Below, one piece after another: positions 1-9,854 of a DNA stretch of 61,331 bases (within the stretch, counting starts at the first letter, position 1; each line of letters starts with the position of its first letter). Source of the stretch: Burkholderiales bacterium (GTDB lineage: Bacteria; Pseudomonadota; Gammaproteobacteria; Burkholderiales; Burkholderiaceae_C); the NCBI GenBank assembly GCA_003963075.1, contig RXJV01000038.1:1-61331 (forward strand), given 5' to 3'. The notes beneath the pieces were generated by a model, which saw only the letters and a program-made list of their open reading frames with translations, had not been told where the DNA came from and did no database searches. The position numbers and the translations under genes are program-made.

Positions 1-86
1 CCGGTGTCGGCGGTGCGCAGCCGGCGGGTCAGGCTCTGCGCGCCGAGGGCGTGCAGCTTGGCCTGGAGGTGATCAAGCAAGGACAT
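1..86 (-). CDS. bioF: 8-amino-7-oxononanoate synthase, N-terminus only
   Basis: The first 28 codons of BioF run off the left edge of the window. The N-terminus (MSLLDHLQAKLHALGAQ...) has the usual short helical BioF start. BioF condenses pimeloyl-thioester with alanine to give KAPA, the first ring-forming precursor step of biotin synthesis, in the cytoplasm with PLP. The ATG at 84-86 lies inside the last codons of bioA, a 14-bp overlap, so the two are translationally coupled. Because only the N-terminus is seen, the call rests on that match plus the bioA neighbour. Confidence 0.8.
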   Translation of the reverse strand, partial: MSLLDHLQAKLHALGAQSLTRRLRTADT

Positions 87-1389
87 CGTTCAGGGTCTTC
101 GAGACAGCGTCGGCCAGGAAGGCCGCGGCCGCGTCGTCGATCAGGTAAGGGGGCATCAGGTAGACGGTGTGGCCTATCGGCCGGATCAGCAGCTCGTGGG
201 CGCGCGCCGCCAGGTGGAAGGCTTCCGCGAAGCGGGGCGGCGCGTCCGCCACGTCGAAGGCCAGGATCATGCCGCGTTGGCGCAGATGGGTGACGCGCGG
301 GCTGGATGCCGCCAGCGGCGCGAAGGCACGGGCAAGCCGCTCGGCCTGCGCCCGGTTGGCGTCGAGCTGGCCGGCGTCGAAGCGGTCCAGCACCGCGTTG
401 GCGGCGGCGCAGGCCAGCGGGTTGCCGGTGTAGCTGTGCGAGTGCAGGAAGCCGCGGGTGACGTCCTCGCTCCAGAAGGCGTTGAACACCTCGTCCGTGG
501 TCAGCACCAGCGACAGCGCCATCGTGCCGCCGGTGATGCCTTTGCTGAGCAGCAGGAAATCCGGCCAATCCGCACCGACTTGCTCCCACGCGAAGAAGGT
601 GCCGGTGCGCCCGCAGCCCACGGCAATCTCGTCGGCGATCAGGTGCACACCGAACTCGCGGGTCAGTGCGCGCAGGCCTTGGAGGTAGCTGGGCGCGTGC
701 ATCACCATGCCCGCCGCTCCCTGCACCAGCGGCTCGACGATCACGCAGGCGATCTGCTCATGCCGCTCGGCCAGCAGCGCGCGCATCGCGGCGAGTGCCT
801 CGGCCTCGTTGCCCAGACGCGCGTCGGGCGAGGCCACAATGTGGGCGCGCATCAGCAGCGGGTCGTAGGCGTCGCGGAAGACCTGCACGTCGGTCACGCT
901 GAGTGCGCCCAGGGTCTCGCCGTGGTAGCTGTGGCGCAGGCAGACGAACTCGCGCTTCTCGGGCTGGCCGCGGTTCTTCCAGCTGTGAAAGCTCTGCTTG
1001 AGCGCGATCTCGACCGCACTCGCACCGTCGCTGCCGAAGCAGGCGTGGCCCAAGGCGCCGCCGGTGCGGGCAGACAGGCGCTCGGCCAGCCGGACTGCGG
1101 GCTCGTGGGTGCAGCCGGCCAGCATCACATGGGGCAGGGTGTCGAGCTGGGCCTTGATCGCGTCATGCAGCGCGCGGTCGCTGTGGCCGAAAAGATTGAC
1201 CCACCACGACGAGTTGGCGTCGAAATACCTGTGGCCCTCGGTGTCGAACAGCCACGGGCCTTCGCCGCGGGCGATCGGCAGCGGCGGCACGTCGACGAGA
1301 CGCGCCATCTGCGTGCAGGGGTGCCAGACGGCGGCGCGGCTGCGGTCTTGGAGGGAGGCCATGCGGGTCGAGTCGGCGGCGAGTCTCAT
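73..1389 (-). CDS. bioA: adenosylmethionine-8-amino-7-oxononanoate transaminase
   Basis: BioA is a PLP class III aminotransferase that uses SAM as amino donor to convert KAPA to DAPA in biotin synthesis. Visible marks: the N-terminal WHPCTQM motif, SSWWVNLFGH substrate/PLP region, GSDGASAVEIALK, the DEI aspartate in IADEIAVGCGRTG, and the PLP lysine in LLSKGITGG. Length 438 residues from the ATG at 1389, which overlaps the upstream stop as ATGA; a second ATG at 1362 (MASLQDRS) would give 429 residues, closer to the usual family start. It lies between a membrane protein gene and bioF in the long operon starting at liuB. Confidence 0.95.
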   Translation of the reverse strand: MRLAADSTRMASLQDRSRAAVWHPCTQMARLVDVPPLPIARGEGPWLFDTEGHRYFDANSSWWVNLFGHSDRALHDAIKAQLDTLPHVMLAGCTHEPAVRLAERLSARTGGALGHACFGSDGASAVEIALKQSFHSWKNRGQPEKREFVCLRHSYHGETLGALSVTDVQVFRDAYDPLLMRAHIVASPDARLGNEAEALAAMRALLAERHEQIACVIVEPLVQGAAGMVMHAPSYLQGLRALTREFGVHLIADEIAVGCGRTGTFFAWEQVGADWPDFLLLSKGITGGTMALSLVLTTDEVFNAFWSEDVTRGFLHSHSYTGNPLACAAANAVLDRFDAGQLDANRAQAERLARAFAPLAASSPRVTHLRQRGMILAFDVADAPPRFAEAFHLAARAHELLIRPIGHTVYLMPPYLIDDAAAAFLADAVSKTLNDVLA

Positions 1390-1976
1390 CCCTCGCGGGG
1401 TGCCCGGCCCTGCGCCAGCAGCAGGGCGCCGAACAGGACTTCGATCAGGGTGCCGGTCACGGCGCCGAGGACGGGGGCGACCGCTTGCAGTTCGGCCGAG
1501 GGCTGGGCAAGCACGGCGCCCAGCACCAGGCCCGCGGTCGCCAGGCTGACGCCACAGACGGCGTAGAGCTTCAGGCCATAGACGCGGACGAAGGCCAGAT
1601 AGCGCAGGCCGATCACCAGCAGCATGGTCGGGAAGAACCACTCCAGCTTCTTGGTGGCCACGCCCAGCGCCAGCAAGCAGCCGGCCATCAGGCCCACCGT
1701 GCTGAGTGTCGCGAGCCGGCCGAGCGGGTTGGTCTTGGGGTGCAGGCCGGGGCGTCCTGCGAGCTTGGCCAGCAGCATGCTGACCGGGAAGATGAACATG
1801 CCGGCGATCAGCAGGGTCCAGACGGCCTGCTGGGGTCGGCCCCATGCGGCCGTGCCGGTCGCCAGGCCCCAGGCCATCGCGGAGGCCAGCACGCCAAAGG
1901 CGCCGTGCCAATAGGCCCAGCGCATCTCCGCCTGGGCCTGGGTCAGGTCGGGCATCGGAAGGGTCGGTGTGCTCAT
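1386..1976 (-). CDS. multi-pass membrane protein, possibly DUF7010-like
   Basis: A 196-residue protein with about six hydrophobic segments (for example around residues 27-45, 52-72, 90-108, 113-130, 138-158 and 170-188) and no recognised catalytic motif. The opening QAEMRWAYWHGAFGVLASA resembles small membrane proteins grouped as DUF7010, but I am not certain of that. Start and stop both overlap neighbours by 4 bp (ATGA with liuC at 1973-1976 and with bioA at 1386-1389), so it is embedded in the liu-bio operon. A role in transport of a biotin precursor or leucine catabolite would fit the location but nothing in the sequence shows it. Confidence 0.7.
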   Translation of the reverse strand: MSTPTLPMPDLTQAQAEMRWAYWHGAFGVLASAMAWGLATGTAAWGRPQQAVWTLLIAGMFIFPVSMLLAKLAGRPGLHPKTNPLGRLATLSTVGLMAGCLLALGVATKKLEWFFPTMLLVIGLRYLAFVRVYGLKLYAVCGVSLATAGLVLGAVLAQPSAELQAVAPVLGAVTGTLIEVLFGALLLAQGRAPREG

Positions 1977-2767
1977 GAGGCAGGCGGTTCCGTCCAGGGG
2001 GTGGGTGATTTGTTCAAAAAGCTCTGCACACCGGCGCGGCCCTCGTCGCTGGCGCGGATGTCGGCGATGCGGCGCGCGGTGTCGTCACGCAGGGCCGGCG
2101 TGATCTCGCGGCTGGCCACGTCCTTCACGAGCCGCTTGCAGGCGCGCACGGCCGCCGGGCCATTGGCCGTGATGGCGGCCAGCAGTGCTTCCACCTTCGC
2201 ATCCAGCGCGTCCGCAGCCACAAGCTCGTGCACCAGACCCAGCCGGTGCGCCTCGGCGGCGCTGAAGCGCTCGGCCGTCACAAAGTAGCGCCGCGAGGCC
2301 TGCTCGCCCAAAGCCTTGACGACGTAGGGCCCGATGGTGGCGGGCAGCAGGCCGAGCTTGGCTTCGCTGAGGCAGAAGCCGGCCGTGTCCACCGCGACGA
2401 CGATGTCGGCACAGGCCACCAGGCCCACGCCGCCGGCGTAGACGTCGCCCTGCACGCGGGCAATCACCGGCACCGGGCAGCTGTAGATCGCCCAGAGCAT
2501 GTCGGCCAGGCGCGTGGCGTCCGCGTGGTTCTCATCCCACGAGTAGCCGGCCATGGCCTTCATCCAGTTCAGGTCGGCGCCGGCGCAGAAGGCCTTGCCC
2601 TCGGCCGCGAGCACGATGGCGCGCAGGCCGGGGTTCTGGCCCAGCGCGGTGAACGTGGCCGCCAGTTCGGCGATCAGCACTTCGTTGAACGCGTTGCGGA
2701 CCTCGGGGCGGTTCAGCGTGACGCGGGCGACGGGGCCCTGGGTCGTGACGGTCAGGCAGGTGCTCAT
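1973..2767 (-). CDS. liuC: methylglutaconyl-CoA hydratase-like enoyl-CoA hydratase
   Basis: A 264-residue crotonase-fold protein. The oxyanion-hole segments GKAFCAGADLNWMKAMAGY and DVYAGGVGLVACADIVVA and the C-terminal trimerisation helix region are present. The ADLNWMK motif is typical of 3-methylglutaconyl-CoA hydratases of leucine breakdown, which hydrate methylglutaconyl-CoA to HMG-CoA. This fits its place in the same operon as the beta subunit of methylcrotonyl-CoA carboxylase, which makes the substrate. ATG at 2767 overlaps the upstream hydrolase stop (ATGA). Other crotonases are possible, but context favours LiuC. Confidence 0.88.
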   Translation of the reverse strand: MSTCLTVTTQGPVARVTLNRPEVRNAFNEVLIAELAATFTALGQNPGLRAIVLAAEGKAFCAGADLNWMKAMAGYSWDENHADATRLADMLWAIYSCPVPVIARVQGDVYAGGVGLVACADIVVAVDTAGFCLSEAKLGLLPATIGPYVVKALGEQASRRYFVTAERFSAAEAHRLGLVHELVAADALDAKVEALLAAITANGPAAVRACKRLVKDVASREITPALRDDTARRIADIRASDEGRAGVQSFLNKSPTPWTEPPAS

Positions 2768-3669
2768 CGGGGAGGCGTCGATGGGGTGGAGCGCGGGGAT
2801 TGTCCGCCCGCGCCGAGATGGGCGGCGAGGAACTCGGCCAGCCGGGCCTCGGCGGCGCGGGCGGCTTCGGGGTTGCCGCCCTGGTGCACGCCGCCGGCGT
2901 CGCGGCCGTTGGGCACGTCGGTGCGGAAGCGCACCGGCGCCGTGCCGTCGAAGCCGTGGTAGGCGCCGGGGTAGACGTCCAGCACCACGTCGCGGCCAGC
3001 GGCCTGCCAGCGCCGGGCCAGGCGGGCGCAGGGCTCGGGCGGGGTCCAGTCGTCGCTGCCGCCGAGCTGCATCAGCACGGCCCGCGCGGCGGGCTCGGCG
3101 GCCTGCAGCTGACCGCAGCCGGGGTAGAACAGCACGACCGCGGCCAGCGGCGGGGCGGCCGGGATGCGGCGAGCGTCCATGGTGCTGAGCGCGGTGGTGG
3201 CGCCATTGCTCCAGCCCAGCAGTGCGATGCGTTCGGCGTCCACGCCGGGCTGGCGGCGCAGCCAGTCCAGGGCGTCCAGCACATCGGCGCGGCGGTCGGC
3301 GATGCCGATGCTGCGCGTGGCATAACGCTGACTGCAGACGGAGCCCAGGCCGCGCGAGCCGAAGCTGTCGGGCAACAGCACGTGGTAGCCCTGGGCATGC
3401 AGGCGTTCGATATAGCTCGGGTAGCGCGCGTCCAGCGTGCGGCCATCGCGTTGGTACAGGCCGCCGCACCCGTGCAGCGCGACCACGGTGGGGTGGGGCG
3501 CGGCGTCATCCAGCGGTGCCCAGTGCATCGCCAGCGCCGGGCGGCGGGCGGTGGCGGGCAGGGTGACGAGGTCCACCGCGTGTGCGGCGGTGTTCAGCAG
3601 TGCCAGGGCGGCGCCGAGCTGCAGGGCGAGACGGCGCACGAGGCCAGGGGCGGGTGGGCGGCAGGTCAT
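2764..3669 (-). CDS. secreted dienelactone-hydrolase-family protein
   Basis: 301 residues. An N-terminal segment (residues about 10-31, LALQLGAALALLNTAAHA) looks like a Sec signal peptide with an AHA cleavage site, so the enzyme is probably periplasmic. The alpha/beta-hydrolase core shows the oxyanion stretch VALHGCGGLY, the nucleophile elbow GWSNG and a late histidine in YPGAYHGFDG, as in the DLH/prolyl oligopeptidase-like superfamily. The substrate is unknown. It overlaps both neighbours by 4 bp and sits between another hydrolase and liuC. Confidence 0.8.
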   Translation of the reverse strand: MTCRPPAPGLVRRLALQLGAALALLNTAAHAVDLVTLPATARRPALAMHWAPLDDAAPHPTVVALHGCGGLYQRDGRTLDARYPSYIERLHAQGYHVLLPDSFGSRGLGSVCSQRYATRSIGIADRRADVLDALDWLRRQPGVDAERIALLGWSNGATTALSTMDARRIPAAPPLAAVVLFYPGCGQLQAAEPAARAVLMQLGGSDDWTPPEPCARLARRWQAAGRDVVLDVYPGAYHGFDGTAPVRFRTDVPNGRDAGGVHQGGNPEAARAAEARLAEFLAAHLGAGGQSPRSTPSTPPR

Positions 3670-4871
3670 GGCGTGCTCTGGACGAGGGCGTCGTCCACCG
3701 CGTAGAGGCGGCAGGTGGGCGTGGGCGTGCCGTCGGGGGCCGGCTCGCGCGGCGGCAGGTAGCGCTGGCAGAAAGCCAGCGCCCGCGACAGCGCGTCGTC
3801 ACCGTTCGCATAGCCCCAGTGGCCAGCGTCGTCCCGGGCGAAGGCCCGCGGCGCTGAGGTGGCCAGGAATTTCTGGAATGCCGCGCGCTGCGTGGTGTTG
3901 GCCCCGGCCGGCGCGCTGGCCTCACCCGCCAGGGGCTGCAGCGCGGGCGGTGCGGTCAGGTGGCCCGGGTGGGTGAAGCCCAGCGTCGCGAGGAACTCGT
4001 CGACCAGGGGCTGCCACACGTCGTTGCCGTTGCTGAAGAGCTTGTGCCCGTCGGTGCCGAACGGCGGCAGCAGGCGCAGGTTCACCGTGCCGCCGCCCTC
4101 GGCATAGGCCTCGGCCCAGCGGCGGGCGTGGCGAGGGGCGAAGTAGCGGTCGTTCTCGGTGTAGACCCAGAGCGTGGGCGTGGGCGGCGCGGTGCGGGCG
4201 TTGGCCTCGCCGAAGCTGCGGTAGAGGCGGCGCAGCTGCTCGGCCTGGCAGGGATCGCCGGGGTGGGTCTCGGGGTTGCCGCCATGCCCACCGGCGAAGT
4301 TGATGGCCGCCACCTGGCCGGGAGCGTGGGCCGCCGTGGCGGCGATGGTGGAGATGCCCCCGACGGACTGCCCCACCAGCAGCGTGCGGCTGGCATCGAT
4401 GTCGGGCTGGCGCGCCATGAAGTCGCGCACGGCCAGGATCTGCCGGGCCGCGGCCAGCAGGGCGGGGCCGAAGCGCGGCATGTTGCAGGCCACGCTGTCC
4501 TCCGGGTCGCCCGCGGCGGCCAGTTCGCCGTAGCCCAGGCGCAGCGGCACCGCGACCGCAAAGCCCTTGCGGACGAAGAAGCGGGCCGCAGACTCGTAGC
4601 GGGGCCGCTTGTATTCGGCGCGCTTGTCGCTGTCGCGGCCGTGGCTGATGACGACCAGCGGGAAGGGCCCCGGGCCGGCCGGCCGGAAGGTGGTGACCAC
4701 CAGCTCGCCTTCGACGGCCTTGCCGAAGGCGTCCTCGACGCGTGCCGGCACGCGCACGATGACCTCGCGCAGGTCGGCGTGCAGGCGCTCGGGCTCGTCC
4801 GCATGGGCGAGCAGGGCGGCAGCCGCCGCAAGGCCGGCCAGCAGGCCATGTGTCAGGTGACGCAAGCTCAC
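3666..4871 (-). CDS. secreted alpha/beta hydrolase
   Basis: 401 residues with a signal peptide (hydrophobic residues about 8-23, cleavage near AHA). The hydrolase core has VISHGRDSDKR, a nucleophile elbow GQSVGG, and a probable acid/histidine pair late in the domain (TENDRYF; FGTDGHKLF). The C-terminal 100 residues are an extra region. It resembles platelet-activating-factor-acetylhydrolase/DLH-type enzymes; substrate unknown. Its stop overlaps the next hydrolase start (ATGA at 3666-3669), and only 34 bp separate it from liuB upstream, so it is probably co-transcribed. Confidence 0.78.
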   Translation of the reverse strand: MSLRHLTHGLLAGLAAAAALLAHADEPERLHADLREVIVRVPARVEDAFGKAVEGELVVTTFRPAGPGPFPLVVISHGRDSDKRAEYKRPRYESAARFFVRKGFAVAVPLRLGYGELAAAGDPEDSVACNMPRFGPALLAAARQILAVRDFMARQPDIDASRTLLVGQSVGGISTIAATAAHAPGQVAAINFAGGHGGNPETHPGDPCQAEQLRRLYRSFGEANARTAPPTPTLWVYTENDRYFAPRHARRWAEAYAEGGGTVNLRLLPPFGTDGHKLFSNGNDVWQPLVDEFLATLGFTHPGHLTAPPALQPLAGEASAPAGANTTQRAAFQKFLATSAPRAFARDDAGHWGYANGDDALSRALAFCQRYLPPREPAPDGTPTPTCRLYAVDDALVQSTP

Positions 4872-4905
4872 TCGGCAGCCTCGGCGTGCAGCGGTCGGTT
4901 GCCCA

Positions 4906-6513
<1,608 letters not shown>

Positions 6514-6534
6514 GGAGTCTCCTGGGAGCCCTGC

Positions 6535-6549
6535 CTGAGCACGGCTCAA
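6535..6549. promoter_or_regulatory. candidate TetR operator 1 (TTGAG-N5-CTCAG)
   Basis: On the minus strand this reads TTGAGCCGTGCTCAG, an inverted repeat sharing the pattern TTGAG-N3-TGCTCA with the site at 6625-6639. It lies between the predicted liuB start site and its ribosome site. Confidence 0.5.
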
Positions 6550-6588
6550 CTGATGTTTGGCAGCCTCGTGAGCGGCCCGAGGGTCGGC

Positions 6589-6617
6589 AGAATAATGCAG
6601 GGAGAACGCCGATGCAA
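6589..6617 (-). promoter_or_regulatory. sigma70-like promoter for liuB
   Basis: Reading leftward, TTGCAT (6612-6617) and TATTCT (6589-6594) are separated by 17 bp, close to the sigma70 consensus. Initiation would fall near 6582, about 70 bp upstream of the liuB ATG. One inverted repeat (6625-6639) lies just upstream of the -35 and another (6535-6549) lies in the leader. Confidence 0.6.
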
Positions 6618-6624
6618 TGCCGAC

Positions 6625-6639
6625 TTGAGTATTGCTCAA
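6625..6639. promoter_or_regulatory. candidate TetR operator 2 (TTGAG-N5-CTCAA)
   Basis: TTGAGTATTGCTCAA, a perfect 5-bp inverted repeat with 5-bp spacer, lies 3 bp before the first possible start codon of the TetR gene and 7 bp upstream of the liuB -35. The second copy at 6535-6549 makes this a likely binding site of the divergent regulator, giving autoregulation and control of liuB. Confidence 0.55.
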
Positions 6640-6642
6640 TAA

Positions 6643-7353
6643 ATGCCGAGAATGCGGCGCATGAACCCCGTTGCCGCCCCGCCCCAGCGCCGTGCGCCGG
6701 CCGGCCCCAAGGCCGAGCAGCGGGTGCGCGACATCCTGCGCGTCGGCCGCGAGGTGTTTGCCGAGCGCGGCTACGAGCGGGCCACGACGACTGAGGTGGC
6801 GCAGCGGCTGGGGGTGTCCGAGGCCACGGTCTTCACCTATTTCCGCAGCAAGCGCGAGCTGTGCATGCGGGTCATCCAGGACTGGTACGACGAGATCATC
6901 ACCGCGATCGAGGCCGGCCTGCCGCGCGAGAAGCCGGTGCGCGAGCAGCTGGAGTTCGTCGTGTTGACCCACCTGCGCCTGTTCCTGATCCAGGGCACCG
7001 GCCTGTGCGCGCTCGTGCTGTCCGAGGGGCGGACCAAGGGCCAGGACCTCGGCGAAGGCTTTGTCGAACTGCAGCGCCGCTACACCGCGCCGCTGATGGA
7101 CCTGCTCGCACGCGGCCAGGCCAGCGGCGAGGTGCGCCGCGACATCCCGCTGCGGCTGCTGCGCTCGCTGGTCTTCGGGCCGATGGAGCACATGCTGTGG
7201 GAGGTGGTGATCACCGGGCGCCAGCTCGATGTGGAGACCAGCGCCCGCGACCTGGTGGCCCTGCTGTGGCCGGCGCTGCAGGCACCCGGTGACGAGCTGC
7301 TGCGGCTGCGGCGGCTGCGTGCGCGGCTGCAGGACGTGCTGGCTAGCGACTGA
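6643..7353 (+). CDS. TetR-family regulator, probably of leucine catabolism (LiuQ type)
   Basis: 236 residues. An N-terminal TetR helix-turn-helix is clear (residues about 24-70: [19 protein letters not shown], then [18 protein letters not shown]), followed by an all-helical ligand domain. It is divergent from liuB with 129 bp between them. TetR proteins called LiuQ are known to control branched-chain amino acid degradation in betaproteobacteria; identity with LiuQ is an inference from position. Three in-frame ATGs (6643, 6652, 6661) have no strong ribosome site. The stop overlaps the end of the convergent small gene by 11 bp. Confidence 0.85.
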   Translation: MPRMRRMNPVAAPPQRRAPAGPKAEQRVRDILRVGREVFAERGYERATTTEVAQRLGVSEATVFTYFRSKRELCMRVIQDWYDEIITAIEAGLPREKPVREQLEFVVLTHLRLFLIQGTGLCALVLSEGRTKGQDLGEGFVELQRRYTAPLMDLLARGQASGEVRRDIPLRLLRSLVFGPMEHMLWEVVITGRQLDVETSARDLVALLWPALQAPGDELLRLRRLRARLQDVLASD

Positions 7354-7624
7354 GCGCCTGCAGCAGCAGGGTTTCGCAGAGCTTGAACAGCAGCCAAGCG
7401 GCCATGGCCGCGATGCTGGTCACCAGCAGGCCGAGCAGTTGGCGCAGGCCGCCATCCAGCAGCCCCTCACGGCCGTGCTGCCACAGAAAGTTCGCATTGG
7501 CATCGACGACGCGCACCAGGTCCAGCGTCAGCAGCCCGAAGGCGATGAAGCTCAGCACCATCAGCCCGAAGCAGGCCACACGGTGCCGGCGCAGCCAACC
7601 GGCAAAGGCCGAGGACGTCTCCAT
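7343..7624 (-). CDS. small two-TM membrane protein
   Basis: 93 residues, [15 protein letters not shown] onwards. Two hydrophobic segments (about residues 16-34, [20 protein letters not shown], and 62-84, [18 protein letters not shown]) flank a polar loop with an N-terminal basic stretch. I do not recognise the family. It is convergent with the TetR gene (11-bp overlap) and separate from the HD-GYP gene by 80 bp. Start chosen at the ATG 7622-7624; no clear ribosome site. Confidence 0.6.
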   Translation of the reverse strand: METSSAFAGWLRRHRVACFGLMVLSFIAFGLLTLDLVRVVDANANFLWQHGREGLLDGGLRQLLGLLVTSIAAMAAWLLFKLCETLLLQALSR

Positions 7625-7704
7625 CGCACACCCCTTGTTTGTGTGGACCGGATTTTGAGTGAGGTCGGTGGCCGCGGTGCCTTGCCGGCCCGACCCGCCC
7701 GGCC

Positions 7705-9018
7705 TCAGGCCGCGACCGGCAGGCTGCCCTTGAGCGCCGCGATCATGCTGTGCACCAGGGTCTGGTCGTCCGGGCTCATCTGGTGGGTGCGCAGCAGCAC
7801 CTCGCGCTCCATCTCGCCAATACGCCAATGGAACTCGCGGATCAGCGACAGCAGCTCCAGTTGCAGCGTGGGGCTCTCGTCGGCCAGCTCGTCGACCAGT
7901 TGTTCCGGGGCGCCGGCGTCCAGGCCGGCGCTGGTGAATGACGCCTGCAACTGCTGCAGCCGGTGGCGGCACAGCGCCACCAGGGCGCGGAGTTCCGGGC
8001 TGGCCAGCGCCAGCCTCACGTCGAAACTGCCGCGCACCATGCGCCAGCGCGTCAGCACCTCGGCCACGTGGATGACCTGGGGCAGGGCATCGGCCAGGGT
8101 GCCGGGCGTCTCGGTGAGGCGCGGTGGCGTGCCGCTGGCGCGTGCCGCTGCCCGCAGCAGCTCCAGCGCAGGCTCGCCGAATTCGCCGGGAATGAGCTTG
8201 GTGGCGATGCTGGCGTGGATGTTGGCCGCCGGCCCCTCGTCCATCAGCCCGGTCAGCCACTCGGCCACGGCCAGGGTCTGGGTCGCCACCGCGAACTGTT
8301 CGCCCTGCAGGCCACGCGGGTAGCCGAAGCCGTCGAGCCGCTCGTGATGGCCTAGCACCAGATCGGCCAGGTCGGCGGCGCCGCCGTCGAGGTCGCGCAG
8401 CACGCGGTGGCCGATGACCGGATGGCTGACGATCTGGCGCCACTGCTCGGCCTGCAGCGGCGCGCCGCGCTGCAGATGGGCGGGGTCGAGATAGAGCTCG
8501 CCCACGTCGTGGAGCAGGCCGGCCAGGCCGATGCGTCGATGCTGGTCCACATCGCCGGGCAGCAGCCGGCGCGCCAGCGCCTTGGCCACGAGGGCCACGC
8601 CGACCGCATGGTGCAGCCGGTCAGCCTGGCGCTGCGCATACAGGCGCAGCAGCGACTGCATGCCGGGGCTCAGCCTCAGCCGCGGCAGGGACCGCGGCAG
8701 CGGCAGGCCGCGATCTTCCGCGCAGAGGGCACGCAGCAGCGGCTGCTCGTCCAGCCAGCGCTCGGCCGCTTGGCCGATCTGCTCCGGCGTGACGCCGCCG
8801 CTGACGCCGACGCACTGTTCCAGCGGGCGCGACAGCTTGTGCGCCAGCAGCCGTTCGCGGGTGGAGGCGTCGATGCGTGCACCGCGTGCCAGCAGCTTGA
8901 CGCCGCTGCGCGTGACGATGTCCTCCGTCACCTCGACCTCATGGCTGGCGGAGGCGGCAACCAGGTGGTCGAGGTAATGGGGATTGACCTCGGCCTCGAG
9001 GGCGGCGGTTTCGGACAT
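7705..9018 (-). CDS. HD-GYP domain protein, candidate c-di-GMP phosphodiesterase
   Basis: 437 residues. The metal-binding HD motif appears as LLHDVGELYLDP, and the GYP region as GHHERLDGFGYPRGLQGEQ, in an HD-GYP domain spanning roughly residues 120-260. HD-GYP enzymes hydrolyse cyclic-di-GMP, but the family also includes inactive members. The N-terminal 110 residues resemble the PilZ-poor sensory regions seen in such proteins and the C-terminal 150 residues are helical and unassigned. No membrane segment is seen, so cytoplasmic. The start at 9018 leaves 55 bp to the divergent gluconokinase gene. Confidence 0.8.
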   Translation of the reverse strand: MSETAALEAEVNPHYLDHLVAASASHEVEVTEDIVTRSGVKLLARGARIDASTRERLLAHKLSRPLEQCVGVSGGVTPEQIGQAAERWLDEQPLLRALCAEDRGLPLPRSLPRLRLSPGMQSLLRLYAQRQADRLHHAVGVALVAKALARRLLPGDVDQHRRIGLAGLLHDVGELYLDPAHLQRGAPLQAEQWRQIVSHPVIGHRVLRDLDGGAADLADLVLGHHERLDGFGYPRGLQGEQFAVATQTLAVAEWLTGLMDEGPAANIHASIATKLIPGEFGEPALELLRAAARASGTPPRLTETPGTLADALPQVIHVAEVLTRWRMVRGSFDVRLALASPELRALVALCRHRLQQLQASFTSAGLDAGAPEQLVDELADESPTLQLELLSLIREFHWRIGEMEREVLLRTHQMSPDDQTLVHSMIAALKGSLPVAA

Positions 9019-9073
9019 GTCGTCGGCAGCAGCAGTGGGTGCAGATTGTCGATGGCCGGACAATCCTGCGCCT

Positions 9074-9619
9074 ATGGCGATGGCAGCAATACGTGAACGG
9101 GTGAGCCTCGTGGTGATGGGCGTGGCCGGCTGCGGCAAGTCGACGGTGGCGGCCCGCGCGGCGCAGCGCCTGGGCCTGCCGCTGGTGGAGGGCGACGACT
9201 ATCACAGCCCGGCCAGCGTCGCCAAGATGCGGGCCGGCGAGCCGCTGACCGACGCCGACCGCGCCGGCTGGCTGGCGCGGCTGGCCGGTGAGCTGGCCGC
9301 CCACCCGGCCGGTGTGGTGCTGAGCTGCTCGGCGCTGAAGCGGGCCTACCGCGACCGCCTGCGTGCCGCGTCGCCCGGCCTGCGCTTTGCCTACCTGGAA
9401 CTCAGCCCGGCGCTGGCGCGGGCCCGCGTGCAGGCGCGGCGTGCCCACTTCTTTCCGGACGCGCTGATTGAGAGCCAGTTTGCGACGCTGGAAGCGCCGG
9501 GCGGCGAGCCTGGTGTGCTGGTGTTGGATGCCCAAGGTACCCCGGAGGACCTGGCCGCCGCGATCGGCGCCTGGTGGGCCGGCACGGGCGCCCCTCAGCC
9601 CGCGGCGGCGGGCGGGTAG
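9074..9619 (+). CDS. gntK: gluconokinase
   Basis: 181 residues from ATG 9074. The P-loop VMGVAGCGKST, the EGDDYHSPASVAKM substrate loop, the LTDADRAGWL stretch and the LSCSALKRAYRDRLR motif are all characteristic of bacterial GntK, which phosphorylates D-gluconate to 6-phosphogluconate with ATP in the cytoplasm. No gluconate transporter or Entner-Doudoroff gene lies beside it. Its 3' end overlaps the convergent copper chaperone gene by 25 bp. Confidence 0.92.
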   Translation: MAMAAIRERVSLVVMGVAGCGKSTVAARAAQRLGLPLVEGDDYHSPASVAKMRAGEPLTDADRAGWLARLAGELAAHPAGVVLSCSALKRAYRDRLRAASPGLRFAYLELSPALARARVQARRAHFFPDALIESQFATLEAPGGEPGVLVLDAQGTPEDLAAAIGAWWAGTGAPQPAAAGG

Positions 9620-9795
9620 CCGGCTTGCGCCAATGCCGCGGCCAGGGTGTCGCGGGGCAGGCGGCTGTCAACGTCGGCCGTGCGGGCCTCGCGGTCGATG
9701 CGGACCTCGGCCTGGGCGTCGGCGGCCTGCAGCGCTTCGGTGATCGCGGCGACGCAGTGGCCGCAGCTCATGTCGGGGAGGAGGAAGTGGTGCAT
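9595..9795 (-). CDS. copZ: CopZ-type copper chaperone (HMA domain)
   Basis: 66 residues forming a single heavy-metal-associated domain. The metal-binding motif is [10 protein letters not shown] near residue 9, with the ferredoxin-like fold pattern after it. Such proteins carry Cu(I) in the cytoplasm to the exporting ATPase, whose gene starts 59 bp away on the other strand. Three residues (AAA) before the final glycine extend slightly past the usual end. Confidence 0.9.
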   Translation of the reverse strand: MHHFLLPDMSCGHCVAAITEALQAADAQAEVRIDREARTADVDSRLPRDTLAAALAQAGYPPAAAG

Positions 9796-9854
9796 CGGGG
9801 TGGGGGCGGTGTCAGATCAGGGCCGGCAGAGATCCTAGTCCTGACAATCAGCCC

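Noticed and set aside
73-1911. Long form of bioA beginning near 1911
   Set aside because: The extra 170 residues are an out-of-frame translation of the membrane protein gene; the family start is at 1389 or 1362.
9796-9854. CueR-type operator between copZ and copA
   Set aside because: No 19-bp-spaced -35/-10 with a GGAAGG-type inverted repeat is present.
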